Assembly (NCBI GenBank): GCA_000310025.1 | Contig: FN648481.1 | Coordinates: 18,405 to 82,404 of the forward strand | From: Ectocarpus siliculosus | Lineage: Eukaryota; Sar; Phaeophyceae; Ectocarpales; Ectocarpaceae | Reading direction: 5' to 3' | DNA length: 64,000 nt | Shown here: in pieces, positions 1-12,400 of the stretch | How the letters are laid out: each line of letters opens with the position of its first letter | Position numbering within the stretch: position 1 is the stretch's first letter | Notes under the pieces: generated by a model | What the model saw: only the letters and a program-made list of their open reading frames with translations | Databases searched by the model: none | Told to the model about the DNA's origin: nothing | Made by a program: the position numbers and the translations under genes

Positions 1-970
1 TCTGCTGGTGTGTCAGGATTCGCCACGATGACGCCGCCGGGGGAGTCTCGCCCTGATTCCACCCGTCTCGACTCCCTTCTACGCCTGCTCTTGCCTCTAC
101 TGCTCCGGTCCTGGTGCACCCCTTTGGCCTCTTGTCTGTGGCCGCTTGTCTGTGGTCGTTTCTCAAACACAAAAGCGAGAAAGGGGCGTTTGCCCGGCGA
201 TTAGGTACCGCACCGATCTCCCGTGGTCTCCTGTTTGGTCCGACCCGCGAAGTGGTTATCTAGGTGTAGCATGAGTCTCCCTCTCCCTGCTGGCAGATGC
301 CTGGACCCAGTTGATCGCCATTGCAAATGAGGTTGCACTCACAGCAGTAGCCCAATTCTTTTTTATCCCACTGTGAAATTGCCCGCCTTTTTTTTTTAGC
401 CCGCCATAGGGTTCAGAACCAGAACCTATTTTTCACCACAACGCTTCATCCCTCATCCCGCGCCTTAGCATGCTAGTGATGGACTCGACCCCCGGAGCAT
501 ACAGCCACATGCAACATCAGCACGGCAGAAGCACAACCCTTGCAGACGAGGTTCAAGCAAAGGGCGGGCCACCGTTATGAGTGCAGCACCGGTGGGAAAC
601 CGCTCGAAACATCAGGCGCCACTCGGCGAGAACGAGAAGTCGGGGTTCCGCCGCGTCTTTCATCGGGGGACAGCTGCGATAGCGACAGTGATGGTAAGCA
701 CTCTAAAGCCACATATACTTGTGGGCATTCAATCTCAGCGTAGGTAGACAACCAGTCCATTGTTCCGCTTCGTTGGTTGAAGACCTGGTAGGAGTTGACT
801 TGATACCCACACCATATCGCATATCCAACGAAACAAACTCGAACTAGGTATAATAGGAGCTACAGGCAGGTACTGATATACTGTAGACAGACACGTAACA
901 CCACGTGCACGACCCCGATAGCTCCGATGCTCTAGTGGTTACCGTCGTAATCCTGCTACCAGCAGGTTCA

Positions 971-1012
971 ACGCTCTCTCTCTCTCTCCCCCCCCCACCC
1001 CCCCTCCCTCTC
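971..1012. repeat. CT microsatellite and C-rich tract (copy A)
   Basis: A short CT dinucleotide run is followed by runs of C. The equivalent tract in copy B (9361-9407) has a much longer CT run, which is ordinary microsatellite slippage between the duplicated blocks. Confidence 0.9.
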
Positions 1013-1449
1013 CGGAGTGGAAGAATTTTCTTTTGGCCGCGGAAAACGTAGTACTTCCAGTAAAGAGTTGTTGAACACTTGTCCCGGTCTCCGTTCGTGC
1101 ACCGTCTCCGTTTGTGGACCAATTGCACGTCCAATAAATACTTCGAGCTCACGTTCGACGAGGGAAAACAGACGGCAAAATCCTTCTCGCGATGCAAAAT
1201 AAGGCAAGAACCGCAGGAGGAAAAAACGTTGAATGAATCGGCAGCAGACCCATCGTAGAAACTTCCAACAGCAGATCGTCTCCCACCAATCACACATCGG
1301 CTTTGTAAGACATTTTGTAAGACAGAGACAGATGATTAGGCGAATGGCACGACGCTCGGGGAGAATCCCCCAAATCCTCTTAAAAAACAGACGCAGCACA
1401 GCAGCAGCACACGTAGACAGCATACGAGACAACCAGCACAGCAGCATAC

Positions 1450-1900
1450 AAGACTGCTGTAGGCCAAGGGCGGCCAAAGGCACAAATCATAGGGAGCGTT
1501 GGGTGTGACTCTTAGAGCTCGTTGCCTGCTGTTGGCAGCACAAGCGACGAGGCAAGTCAACCTGCGGTCTGTCTTCATCACCTGCCGATCTTTGGAGCTT
1601 CCCACACAGAGGCACCCCCACGACACAGACAACGAGATGTGCACACTGCTGTAGGCCAAGGGCAGCCAAAGGCACACACATGGCAGGCATCGGAAACGAT
1701 TGTATGGCCCGAGACACAAGTCCAGTCTATCTGTGGTCTGTCTTCGTCTGCAGGCTAATTTTTGCTTGCACAACAGACGCACCCCCGACACAGAGACAAG
1801 TGAGACGTACACTGCAGGCGGAGGCCAAATACACGCATCGTAGGAGGCGTCGGGAGCGATTTTTAGAGCCCGTTGCTCGCTGTACCAGCGTAAGCGAGGA
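1450..1900. repeat. Degenerate tandem repeat, about 175-200 bp unit (copy A)
   Basis: Successive units start with a motif like TGCTGTAGGCCAAGGGCGG near 1453, 1650 and 1824. Each continues with a variant of GGAGCGATTTTTAGAGCCCGTTGC and an AAGCGAGG motif. The unit recurs in copy B (about 9845-10310) and, more diverged, at 6330-6900. ORFs on the minus strand across it are Cys-rich and repetitive, and I regard them as non-coding. Confidence 0.75.
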
Positions 1901-3143
1901 AAGCAAGTGCACAGCCACGCACAGCAGCAGCAGCTGCTGCTGCTGCAGCTACGTGTAGTAGCTGATGATGAGAGCTCTCCCATACCAGCGCTCTCATTCA
2001 TCCCCGGGCTGTTAGACAGCAGACATCTGACTGACTGGGGGGCTCGGGTGAGGTGTGAGGGTGTCCAGTCGTGGCCTCTGTGATGGCGTAGGCTCCATCC
2101 ACATCTATCTGCGCTTGCTTTGATGTCTCTCTCCGCCACTTCTTTTCGCGCTAGGCACACATAGAACGAAGAAGCCGAGGCGATGGACTTGGTACATCAG
2201 TCCGATGCTGATACCCGTGCAGAAACAATTCACACGGTACAGGGGGGGGGCTTAGCCGTCCGGAGTGGCGCTTGCAATATACTGAGGTAGAGGTACACAC
2301 CGCGCGACGCGCCTACGCATTCTACCCCTTTTGTTTAGCTCCCTTCGTTTTGCTCTCGGTATGTGTTACAACATGGAAACGTTAGCACATGGCCAGTATG
2401 AGTCAATGTTCACGGTGCCCCTATCTCCGCCGTGGTGGTTCGACGGGCTCCGCTGAGTACAAGTCTTGCCCGTAAAGGTACTCCCCCCCTTTCCTTTATC
2501 TGAGCCAGGTCCGGTGAGAACCCGGCGTGCTCCGCCCCGGCTTTGTAGGGATGCAGGTCAATGATTTAACGACTATAATACGGTATGCACGACTACGAGT
2601 ACACCCCCACCCCTCCAAGCAGCGAAAGTCATCCTGGGAAGCCCCAAGCGCGCAAATAATGCAGCCGTCAGGGCAGAACTGGGGATCCAATCGTTACGAT
2701 CGGGAAGAGATGCAAAGAAGCTGACATGCAGTACCGCATGTGCGATACGGGAGAGAAGAGGTTGCCGAGAATAGTCTGGGAGGCGACGTGGGCAAATAAA
2801 AAGAGGGGTAGACAACCCACGGAGTGGGTCAAGGTTGTAGAGGACGTATTGAAGGGGTTCGTTATTTTTTTCTCTATGCGTCGTCATGTTTTTTCTTGAT
2901 TTAACCTGACCTCGGCGTATCTGTGGTGTTTGAAGTGTATCTTAGATTCGCCTTGGCACGCTGTACGGCTTCTTTAATACGATGAAAAATTAATTTTCTC
3001 GCTTTTAACGCTATCCACTTTGGCTTACTTCGTGTGATGCTTGTGTCTCATGTACGCAATCCAGGAAACAGACCACTTTTTTTCTTCGCCACCTCCCACC
3101 GTTTGCAGCCATGTTCCGGTGATTACCGAAGGAGCATGCCGCC

Positions 3144-3892
3144 ATGTCGAAGAGGCGGCTGTTTTCCCTCCTGGCGAGCGTCAGGGGCGCCGTAGCATGG
3201 CGAGGGAGGGGGTAGGAAGGCTCGGCGGGCCGCGGTGCTGGACGTTAAGAGGTGTGCTTCCCAAGTTGGGGGTCCACTGTGCGTTAGTCAATGGCAAAGG
3301 AAGGCTCGTGATGAGGGGTCTTTGGGAAGGTAGCGGTGGGATGCGGTTCCTTCTTGAAGCCCACCGATTTCCAGTGTTGCTCGTTGACTTATCGAGGACC
3401 GATCAGGCGGCGCAGATGACAGCCCCGTTTGACATCTCCGCGCTCGCCGCGCACACGAGGTAGGTTAAGGGCGGTGATATATATTTAAATATATATATTT
3501 TCCGAGGTGGTCTCGTCTCTGTGTGTCCGTTTATTGACATGGTAGATGATAATTTTGTTGCTGCCGCTGCTGTTGTTGCTGCTCCTGCTGCTTCTGGTGG
3601 TGATGGTATGTTCAGGAGCGGAGCGTCCAGCCTGGATTTCAGGAGCTCGGCAGTACACGGACCGGAGCAGGATGCCGCCGCCACCGACGCCGCCAGTGCT
3701 GCTGATAGCGGCAGCGCCGGCGAAGGAAACGAGGGCGATAGCGGCGTAGGGCAGGTGAGACTGGTTGGGCAGAATGTATCTGAAAGTTTAGTTGTCTGGC
3801 GGCGGGGCACGGAGAAGCATATTTGGCCACACACCGTCAAGACATGCTGTCCATCTTTGAGCCAGACCCTGAGTGAGCAGACTCTGAATTAG
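3144..3892 (+). other. Possible small gene inside the 6-kb repeat (unproven)
   Basis: Three segments behave like exons when the two repeat copies are compared. The first is an ATG at 3144 in a strong context (GCCGCCATG) opening a 22-residue Arg-rich, acid-free N-terminus. The second is an open frame at about 3250-3459 ending at a GTAGGT donor. The third is the open frame 3521-3892, identical in protein sequence in copy B (11914-12285). The base changes I checked in these frames are synonymous (CGG/CGA near 3350, GAG/GAA near 3812). A 1-base deletion in copy B falls between segments one and two, and an AT-rich stretch between segments two and three has diverged. The implied first intron of 38 bp is too short, and the phase between segments two and three does not fit. 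No domain is recognised. Confidence 0.2.
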
Positions 3893-5394
3893 CGAGCGCT
3901 TGCGATTCGACACCAGCACCGGATGGGTGCTACTCCATCGATGATTATCTCGGCTCTCTCATCGTGCAAAAACCTCCACCCTTGATCGTCATCATGCCCT
4001 CCCCTCCCCACATCAATCAGTCCAAGTCGAAGGGGCGTCGCAACGGCGGCGGGGGAGGTTCTCTTGGGTGCTGCTATCGTCAACGGAGGGGGGAGGCGGT
4101 GCGAGTTCCCCTGTTTTTTCTGAGAGGCACCAACTACGGTGAGGAAAATTATTTGCAGAGCGTGTTGTGGAATTCATTTTCTTTTGTATGCGTGCACTAT
4201 CCCTCTGTGTTTCTTCCTCTGTTCTTGCGACCTTATCCGTCCCGCAGACGTAGCTGCTTGTGTAAACACCTAGAGTCCAGCCAGCATTGCATGCACGCTG
4301 CGCCGAGAGGTATCGTTTGGTTCATGTTCACCTGTTTTATGTGCTGTGTGATCCCCGCTGAGTCATCCTGAAAAATATCCCGAACAGTGTACCGGTTGGA
4401 TGAGGCAGATACACACAAAAACACAGACACGACAACGCGTGTCCTCACGATTGTTAACCCTGCTTCAAGATTCCGCGGCGTCTTTTGATTGGGCAGCCGG
4501 CCGGTTAGCGCGGTCGATGCTTGCTATGGAAACCCGCACACACGTGTACCACAGCATGTTGGAGTGTTTGTCGGCAACTCTTGCTGTTTGTATTTCTGGT
4601 GTGTTTCGTTCTTCGGTCGTGCGTGTCTTCCAGCTGGGTCGACGCCGTGTTTTATGAATGAATTACTGATGCACGACGCCGTTCGTGACGCTCGTGCCCC
4701 CTGTCCCTGCCTGTCCTTCTCGCACACACCCCTCAACGACATGGGTACCTCCCCTACTCCAAGTACGTGTCGCCGCCGATCCTTCTCGAGCACCCCGACC
4801 TTCATCTATGCCACTCGGAACCGCCGTCGTGCCCCCCCCGCCCCTGCCAGGAGCGAGGGCTGGCGCTCCATCCCCGACGCCGTTCCCCCGGGGCACCTGG
4901 AAGGAGAAGCGGCACGTTCACCTTCGGCAACGGTGATAGGTTGGCGGCGGCTATCGACGAAGGCTCGCGGGGAGAGGCTAGTGGCAGGACAAGTTGGTCG
5001 CCTGGAGCTGGATCGCAAATCAGTCTGGTTGGGGGAGGGAGCGGATCAACCTGGATCGTTGCACCTCCGGTGCGTCCGTCGTCCGCTCTCTTTCTGGGAG
5101 AGAGTTCGCCCAGCGAAAAGATGCCGCCAGCGCTCGATCTGCTGCGATCTCTTGTTTGTTCCGAGCCGCGAGTTTTGTCTATCAGTATGTATGCTGTAGA
5201 ACTGGCGGGAGCCTCGCTCTCCGTGCTGGCGGACAGCTGCCTGTGTTTCGTGGTACAAGATACTCGCACTGTTCTGGACACACAGTCCTTTGTTGACGGG
5301 TTTTGGTTTCCCAGGAACTACTGATGTAGTACGTCGTGGAAGGTGCTAGAGATCACTTACCCGCCTTGCGAGGCACGGCAAAAATGCATGATTC

Positions 5395-6062
5395 GAGGTG
5401 GCCATTCGGCAATTTTTCACCCTGGGCAACGTCCTTCTACGGTCCAGAAATCGCAGACCTTGGACAAAGTTCGCCTTTGAGGTGACGTTGGGGCCATTTT
5501 ACCTTGCCCAGGGTGGGTGCAAGGTTACAGTTCCGCTTGACCTTACACAAGCTTCGACCCTGTGTGACCCTGGGGCGTTGTCCACCTTGCGCAAAGGTCC
5601 TTGGAAGGTCGAGAAGTCATCGACCTTAGAAACCGTTCGACCTATTGTGATCTTGGTGCTTTTTCCACGTTGTCCAAGGTCCTTTCAAGGTCAAGAAATC
5701 GTAGACCTTGGGCATGGCTCGCCTTCGTGGTGACCTTGGTTTTTTTTTACCTTGCGCAAGGTACTTCCAAGGCCCAGAAATGGCAGGCCTTAGACATGGT
5801 TCGGCTGTGAGGTGACCTTGGGGGCAGTTGTACCTTGCCCAGTGTGCGTGCAAGGTTGCGGTTCCGCCGGACCTTGCCCAACGTTTGACCTTGCACTACC
5901 TTGGGGCCTTACTTACTTTGCGCAAGGTGCTTCCAAGGCCCAGACATAGTAGACCTTGGACATGGGCACCCTTGTGGTGACCTTGGGGGCATTTTTACCT
6001 TGCCCAGGGTGCGTGCAAGGTCTGTCCAAGGTACCGGTGGTGGGTCAACCTTGTGTAAGGGG
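5395..6062. repeat. Degenerate tandem array, about 83 bp unit (copy A)
   Basis: Units built on GTGACCTTGGGGGCATTTTTA, CCTTGCCCAGGGTGCGTG and CAAGGT recur near 5475, 5640, 5723, 5808, 5893 and 5970. That gives a period of roughly 80-85 bp and about eight units. CCTTG/CAAGG appears many times on both strands, so the array could form many short hairpins. It ends a few bases before the right edge of the 6-kb block. Confidence 0.8.
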
Positions 6063-6084
6063 GGAGTAGCGTCCACCTGTGTAG

Positions 6085-6216
6085 CGGTCCGCGATTTTCC
6101 AAACGATCCTTCTATCATCGAGTTCGGTGAGCTACAAGCTAGATTTTTGAAGCTGCTGTGCGGTCCATTTTTGAAACGCTTCAAGCACCTTTGCCTAAAG
6201 GCTAGACATGCATATA
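6085..6216. other. Unique flank between repeat copy A and the assembly gap
   Basis: This 132-base stretch follows the point where copy A stops matching copy B. It contains two related short motifs (GCGGTCC followed by a TTTTxxAAACG word). No gene or known element was recognised. Confidence 0.6.
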
Positions 6217-6316
6217 NNNNNNNNNNNNNNNNNNNNNNNNNNNNNNNNNNNNNNNNNNNNNNNNNNNNNNNNNNNNNNNNNNNNNNNNNNNNNNNNNNNN
6301 NNNNNNNNNNNNNNNN
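6217..6316. other. Assembly gap (100 N)
   Basis: Exactly 100 undetermined bases, the usual placeholder for a gap of unknown size. It sits between the two 6-kb repeat copies, where assemblers commonly fail. Confidence 0.99.
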
Positions 6317-6329
6317 TAATAGGAGGTCG

Positions 6330-6408
6330 GGTTCGACTGTTAGAGCCGGTTGGCTGCTGTGTCGGCAGCACCACAAGCGAAGGAGGCGACACAGGTCAAA
6401 TCTGCTGC

Positions 6409-6441
<33 letters not shown>

Positions 6442-7075
6442 AGGTCGATCTTTTGAGCTTACTACACAGAAGTGGTGCATCCCTAACCCAATGAGACGTA
6501 CAAACTGCTGCAGGCCAAGGCGGCCAAAGGAACACATCATACATACGATGCATCGAGAGCGATTTGTGAAGCCCGTTGCCTGCTGCTAGAGCGTATAAGC
6601 GAGTGAAGCAAGTGCACACAAGTCAATCAATCTGCGGCTATCTTCGCCGGGCGGATCTATCTTCTCTCCATCCACAACAGACCCGCGCAAAACAGAGAGA
6701 CAATGAGATGTACACACGCTGCAGGCCAAGGCGACCAAATACATACACACATAGAGGGCGTCGGGGGCGATTTTAAGGGCCCGTTGCCGCTGCTACGAGC
6801 GGAAGTGGTGCACATCATCCACACAGCGACAGCAGCAGCAGAGCAGCAGCAGCAGCTGATGATGATGATTCATGAAAGCTTCGTCCACACCACACAACAC
6901 TTTCACTCTTCCCCGCGCTGCTAAACAGCAGCAGTCTGCGTACACGGCTGACTGGTGGTGTTGGGTGAGGTGTGAGCGTGTGCAGTAGCAGTCGTGTGGC
7001 CTCTCTGTGAGGCTCCATCCATATCTATTGCGCCTGCGTCTCTTTCTCCGCCCGTTCTTTTTCGCGCTTCGCGCG
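6330..7075. repeat. Diverged third copy of repeat segment 1450-2150
   Basis: The sequence parallels 1450-2150 in order: two or more GGCCAAGGCGGCCAAAG-type units (near 6504 and 6717), then a GATGATGATG stretch, then a tail like GGTGAGGTGTGAG, GGCTCCATCCA and TCTCCGCC. It is clearly more diverged than copies A and B are from each other, so it marks an older duplication of the same unit. A GCT trinucleotide run (6402-6441) interrupts it. Confidence 0.7.
6402..6441. repeat. GCT trinucleotide microsatellite
   Basis: About a dozen GCT triplets with one ACT interruption. Related short GCT/CAG runs recur at 1921-1950, 6830-6860, 7395-7450 and 7690-7700, all within the same repeat neighbourhood. Confidence 0.95.
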
Positions 7076-8422
7076 AAATAATTTAATTATTTTTTGTTGT
7101 ACCCCTATGTATGGGATCTGAGCCGCGGGTTTGCGGGTAAGATCGAGACCGGAATGGCGATTTTTTACTGTCGGAGCCTCCCGTCGGTAGCGGGACACAT
7201 GTTTTTTGTACTAGAAATAGACTGGTACTTTGGCTGCCGTCGGTGACGGGACACGTTTGAAAAGGGGCACAGGAGGGGCACACATCACCTGCGATCTTGG
7301 CAACACACAGCAGACACAGCATACCCAGCACACAGCACATAGCACACAGAGAAGGCGGAGGAGTGTGTGGGACACGAAAGCAACACGGCCTCGCTGCTGC
7401 TGCTGCTCCTGCTTTGCCGCAAGCACACAGACAGCTACTGCTGCTGCTGTAGCTGTAGGAAAGAAGCGGCTTGATGATGCATGATGGCCAGACGCAAACA
7501 AACAATGTATGCAAACGGTTGGCGCACTGACGCAGTGGCACCATAGTACACTCTAGCAACTGCTGCTGTTCTTCTGTGTATGGTGGTCTGGCGTGGTGCC
7601 GAACAACTGGGTGAGACAGAGATCAGGCAGATCAGAGATGGTATCTGATGCTCGATTTTTACCGTTGAGAATTCATTCATGTGGACAGCAGCAGCAGCAG
7701 CAGAGTTTAAACAGGCGGGATATTTCACTGCACACATCATCACAAGCGCGGATCTCAAGGCGGCACCACCTCTCTCGACATGTTGGTTGCTCGAATCACC
7801 GCTGTGGTGCTACCGCTCGCCTCCTGTTGAGAACGATGTCGTGCTTTGTGTTGAAACGCTACAGCAGTGATAGATAGACTAGATAGATAGGCACATGAAG
7901 ATGATTTTTTTGACAAGTGCTGCTTGTGCGCTGCAAAACAGCACCGAGAGTGGACAAAAGGGGACAGTCATTCAGAGCGCAGACACATCCAGGTCATTTC
8001 CTGCTTATTCTGCATCATGTGCGGCAACCCACTTGTGAATCGACGTCGTGGTCGTCGAGAGAAAGGCCTAGACTTTCTTCCTATTTTTTTTCTTTTTTTT
8101 CCAGGCGCCGCCAGTAAAAAATCGCCACCGGAATCAATCATTAATACCATGTACGAGTAACAACGTTTTAGTCTAGCTGTTGGTTAACCGACTTTTCAGG
8201 TGACTTGGGAAACAGAAAGTGGACTTCATGGCCCCCAGAGTAGTAAAGGGCCCTCCTCGCTCACTACTGCTATCGTGCTACAAGGCCTGTGGACATTTTG
8301 TCCGGTTCTGATCCTTGGCCATTGAAGCACGCCGCCGCAGGTTCAAGATCGAGATCGATTGTGCGTTTTACAACTCACGTTCGGCGTACATCCGTCCCTG
8401 GCAAAGACGACACGACCTTGCT
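7076..8422. other. Spacer between repeat copies, no gene recognised
   Basis: About 1.35 kb with CAG/GCT-rich patches, a CACACAGCA-rich stretch (7300-7345) and T-runs near 8080. The open frames are short and low in complexity. I see no splice-supported coding sequence, RNA gene or element ends. Confidence 0.5.
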
Positions 8423-9360
8423 TCTGCTGGTGTGTCAGGATTCGCCACGATGACGCCGCCGGGGGAGTCTCGCCCTGATTCCACCCGCCTCGACTCCCTT
8501 CTACGCCCGCTCTTGCCTCTACTGCTCCGGTCCTGCTGCACCCCTCTGGCCTCTTGTCTGTGGCCGCTTGTCTGTGGTCGTTTCTCAAACACAAAAGCGA
8601 GAAAAGGGCGTTTGCCCGGCGAAGAGGTACCGCACCGATCTCCCGTGGTCTCCTGTTTGGTCCGACCCGCGAAGTGGTTATCTAGGTGTAGTCTCCCTCT
8701 CCCTGCTGGCAGATGCCTGGACCCGGTTGTTCGCCATTGCAAATGAGGTTGCACTCTCACTCTCAGCAGTAGCCCTCCTATTTTTTTTAGCCCGCCATAG
8801 GGTTCAGAACCAGAACCTATTTTTCACCACAACGCTTCATCCCTCATCCCGCGCCTTAGCATGCTAGTGATGGACTCGACCCCCGGAGCATACAGCCACA
8901 TGCAACATCAGCACGGCAGAAGCACAACCCTTGCAGACGAGGTTCAAGCAAAGGGCGGGCCACCGTTATGAGTGCAGCACCGGTGGGAGACCGCTCGAAA
9001 CATCAGGCGCCACTCGGCGAGAACGAGAAGTCGGGGTTCCGCCGCGTCTTTCATCGGGGGACAGCTGCGGGAGCGACAGTGATGGTAAGCACTCTAAAGC
9101 CACATATACTTGTGGGCATTCAATCTCAGCGTAGGTAGACAACCAGTCCATTGTTCCGCTTCGTTGGTTACAGACCTGGTAGGAGTTGACTTGATACCCA
9201 CACCATATCGCATATCCAACGAAACAAACTCGAACTAGGTAGGAGCTACAGGCAGGTACTGATATACTGCTGTAGACAGACACGTAACACCACGTGCACG
9301 ACCCCGGTAGCTCCGATGCTCTAGTGGTTACCGTCGTAATCCTGCTACCAGCAGGTTCAA

Positions 9361-9407
9361 CGCTCTCTCTCTCTCTCTCTCTCTCTCCCCCCCCCTCTCT
9401 CTCTCTG
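9361..9407. repeat. CT microsatellite and C-rich tract (copy B)
   Basis: Counterpart of 971-1012 with a longer CT dinucleotide run and a shorter C run. Confidence 0.9.
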
Positions 9408-12400
9408 GAGTGGAAGAATTTTCATTTGGCCGCGGAAAACGTAGTACTTCGAGTAGAAAGTTGTTGAACACTCGTCCCGGTCTCCGTTCGTGCACCGTCT
9501 CCGTTTGTGGACCAATTGCACTTCCAATAAATACTTCGAGCTCACGTTCGACGAGGGAAAACAGACGGCAAAATCCTTCTCGCGATGAAAAATAAGGCAA
9601 GAACCGCAGGAGGAAAAAACGTTGAATGAATCGGCAGCAGACCCATCGTAGAAACTTCCAACAGCAGATCGTCTCCCACCAATCACACATCGGCTTTGTA
9701 AGACATTTTGTAAGACAGAGACAGATGATTAGGCGAATGGCACGACGCTCGGGGAGAATCCCCCAAACCCTCTTAAAAAACAGACGCAGCACAGCAGCAG
9801 CACACGTAGACAGCATACGAGACAACCAGCACAGCAGCATACAAGACTGCGGTAGGCCAAGGGCGGCCAAAGGCACAAATCATATGGAGCGTTGGGTGTG
9901 ACTCTTAGAGCTCGTTGCCTGCTGTTGGCAGCACAAGCGACGAGGCAAGTCAACCTGCGGTCTGTCTTTATCACCTGCCGATCTTTGGAGCTTCCCACAC
10001 AGAGGCACCCCCACGACACAGACAACGAGATGTGCACACTGCTGTAGGCCAAGGGCAGCCAAAGGCACACACATGGCAGGCATCGGAAACGATTGTATGG
10101 CCCGAGACACAAGTCCAGTCTATCTGTGGTATGTCTTCGTCTGCAGGCTAATCTTTGCTTGCACAACAGACGCACCCCCAACACAGAGACAAGTGAGACG
10201 TACACTGCAGGCGGAGGCCAAATACACGCGTCGTAGGAGGCGTCGGGAGCGATTTTTAGAGCCCGTTGCTCGCTGTACCAGCGTAAGCGAGGAAAGCAAG
10301 TGCACAGCCACGCACAGCAGCAGCAGCTGCTGCTGCTGCAGCTACGTGTAGTAGCTGATGATGAGAGCTCTCCCATACCAGCGCTCTCATTCATCCCCGG
10401 GCTGCTAGACAGCAGACATCTGACTGACTGGGGGGGTCGGGTGAGGTGTGAGGGTGTCCAGTCGTGGCCTCTGTGATGGCGTAGGCTCCATCCACATCTA
10501 TCTGCGCTTGCTTTGATGTCTCTCTCCGCCACTTCTTTTCGCGCTAGGCACACATAGAACGAAGAAGCCGAGACGATGGACTTGGTACATCAGTCCGATG
10601 CTGATACCCGTGCAGAAAAATTCACACGGTACAGGGGGTGGCCTTAGCCGTCCGGAGTGGCGCTTGCAATATACTGAGGTAGAGGTACACACCGCGCGAC
10701 GCGCCTACGCATTCTACCCCTTTTGTTTAGCTCCCTTCGTTTTGCTCTCGGTATGTGTTACAATATGGAAACGTTAGCACATGGCCAGTATGAGTCAATG
10801 TTCACGGTGCCCCTATCTCCACCGTGGTGGTTCGACGGGCTCCGCTGAGTACAAGTCTTGCCCGTAAAGGTACTCCCCCCCTTCCTTTATCTGAGCCAGG
10901 TCCGGTGAGAACCCGGCGTGCTCCGCCCCGGCTTTGTAGGGATGCAGGTCAATGATTTAACGACTATAATACGGTATGCACGACTACGAGTACACCCCCC
11001 ACCCCTCCAAGCAGCGAAAGTCATCCTGGGAAGCCCCAAGCGCGCAAATAATGCAGCCGTCAGGGCAGAACTGGGGATCCAATCGTTACGATCGGGAAGA
11101 GATGCAAGGAAGCTGACATGCAGTACCGCATGTGCGATACGGGAGAGAAGAGGTTGCCGAGAATAGTCTGGGAGGCGACGTGGGCAAATAAAAAGAGGGG
11201 TAGACAACCCACGGAGTGGGTCAAGGTTGTAGAGGACGTATTGAAGGGGTTCGTTATTTTTTTCTCTATGCGTCGTCATGTTTTTTCTTGATTTAACCTG
11301 ACCTCGGCGTATCTGTGGTGTTTGAAGTGTATCTTAGATTCGCCTTGGCACGCTGTACGGCTTCTTTAATACGATGAAAAATTAATTTTCTCGCTTTTAA
11401 CGCTATCCACTTTGGCTTACTTCGTGTGATGCTTGTGTCTCATGTACGCAATCCAGGAAACAGACCACTTTTTTTCTTCGCCACCTCCCACCGTTTGCAG
11501 CCATGTTCCGGTGATTACCGAAGGAGCATGCCGCCATGTCGAAGAGGCGGCTGTTTTCCCTCCTGGCGAGCGTCAGGGGCGCCGTAGCATGGCGAGGGAG
11601 GGGGTAGGAGGCTCGGCGGGCCGCGGTGCTGGACGTTAAGAGGTGTGCTTCCCAAGTTGGGGGTCCACTGTGCGTTAGTCAATGGCAAAGGAAGGCTCGT
11701 GATGAGGGGTCTTTGGGAAGGTAGCGGTGGGATGCGATTCCTTCTTGAAGCCCACCGATTTCCAGTGTTGCTCGTTGACTTATCGAGGACCGATCAGGCG
11801 GCGCAGATGACAGCCCCGTTTGACATCTCCGCGCTCGCCGCGCACACGAGGTAGGTTAAGGGCAGTGATATATATTTATATATTTTTTTTTTTTCCGAGG
11901 TGGTCTCGTCTCTGTGTGTCCGTTTATTGACATGGTAGATGATAATTTTGTTGCTGCCGCTGCTGTTGTTGCTGCTCCTGCTGCTTCTGGTGGTGATGGT
12001 ATGTTCAGGAGCGGAGCGTCCAGCCTGGATTTCAGGAGCTCGGCAGTACACGGACCGGAGCAGGATGCCGCCGCCACCGACGCCGCCAGTGCTGCTGATA
12101 GCGGCAGCGCCGGCGAAGGAAACGAGGGCGATAGCGGCGTAGGGCAGGTGAGACTGGTTGGGCAGAATGTATCTGAAAGTTTAGTTGTCTGGCGGCGGGG
12201 CACGGAAAAGCATATTTGGCCACACACCGTCAAGACATGCTGTCCATCTTTGAGCCAGACCCTGAGTGAGCAGACTCTGAATTAGCGAGCGCTTGCGATT
12301 CGACACCAGCACCGGATGCGTGCTACTCCATCGATGATTATCTCGGCTCTCTCATCGTGTAAAAACCTCCACCCTTGATCGTCATCATGCCCTCCCCTCC

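Larger units (their letters stand above)
1..6084. repeat. Large direct repeat, copy A (about 6.1 kb)
   Basis: This block reappears almost base for base at 8423-14477. It begins at the first base of the window, so its true left end may lie outside. The two copies part company directly after a shared GTAG at 6081-6084 and 14474-14477. The differences are scattered substitutions and short indels, and copy A is 29 bp longer overall. The block contains a CT/C-rich tract near 971-1012, a family of tandem units of about 175-215 bp (1450-1900), ATAT-rich low-complexity sequence near 3480-3500 and a terminal array of about 83 bp units (5395-6062). No recognisable transposase, polymerase or protein domain was found. 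It could be a recent segmental duplication, a composite or non-autonomous mobile element, or partly an assembly effect next to the N gap. Confidence 0.9.

Noticed and set aside
1336-2160. 274-codon minus-strand ORF, repeated at 9729-10553
   Set aside because: It overlaps a tandem-repeat region, is rich in Cys and Leu in low-complexity runs, and has no domain. Its conservation follows from recent DNA duplication.
4489-5324. Overlapping plus-strand ORFs of 236 and 185 codons in repeat copy A
   Set aside because: A single-base deletion in copy B shifts both frames, and no domain or splice pattern supports either.
5901-6619. ORFs of about 200 codons on both strands that run through the N gap
   Set aside because: They are open only because undetermined bases are read as unknown residues.
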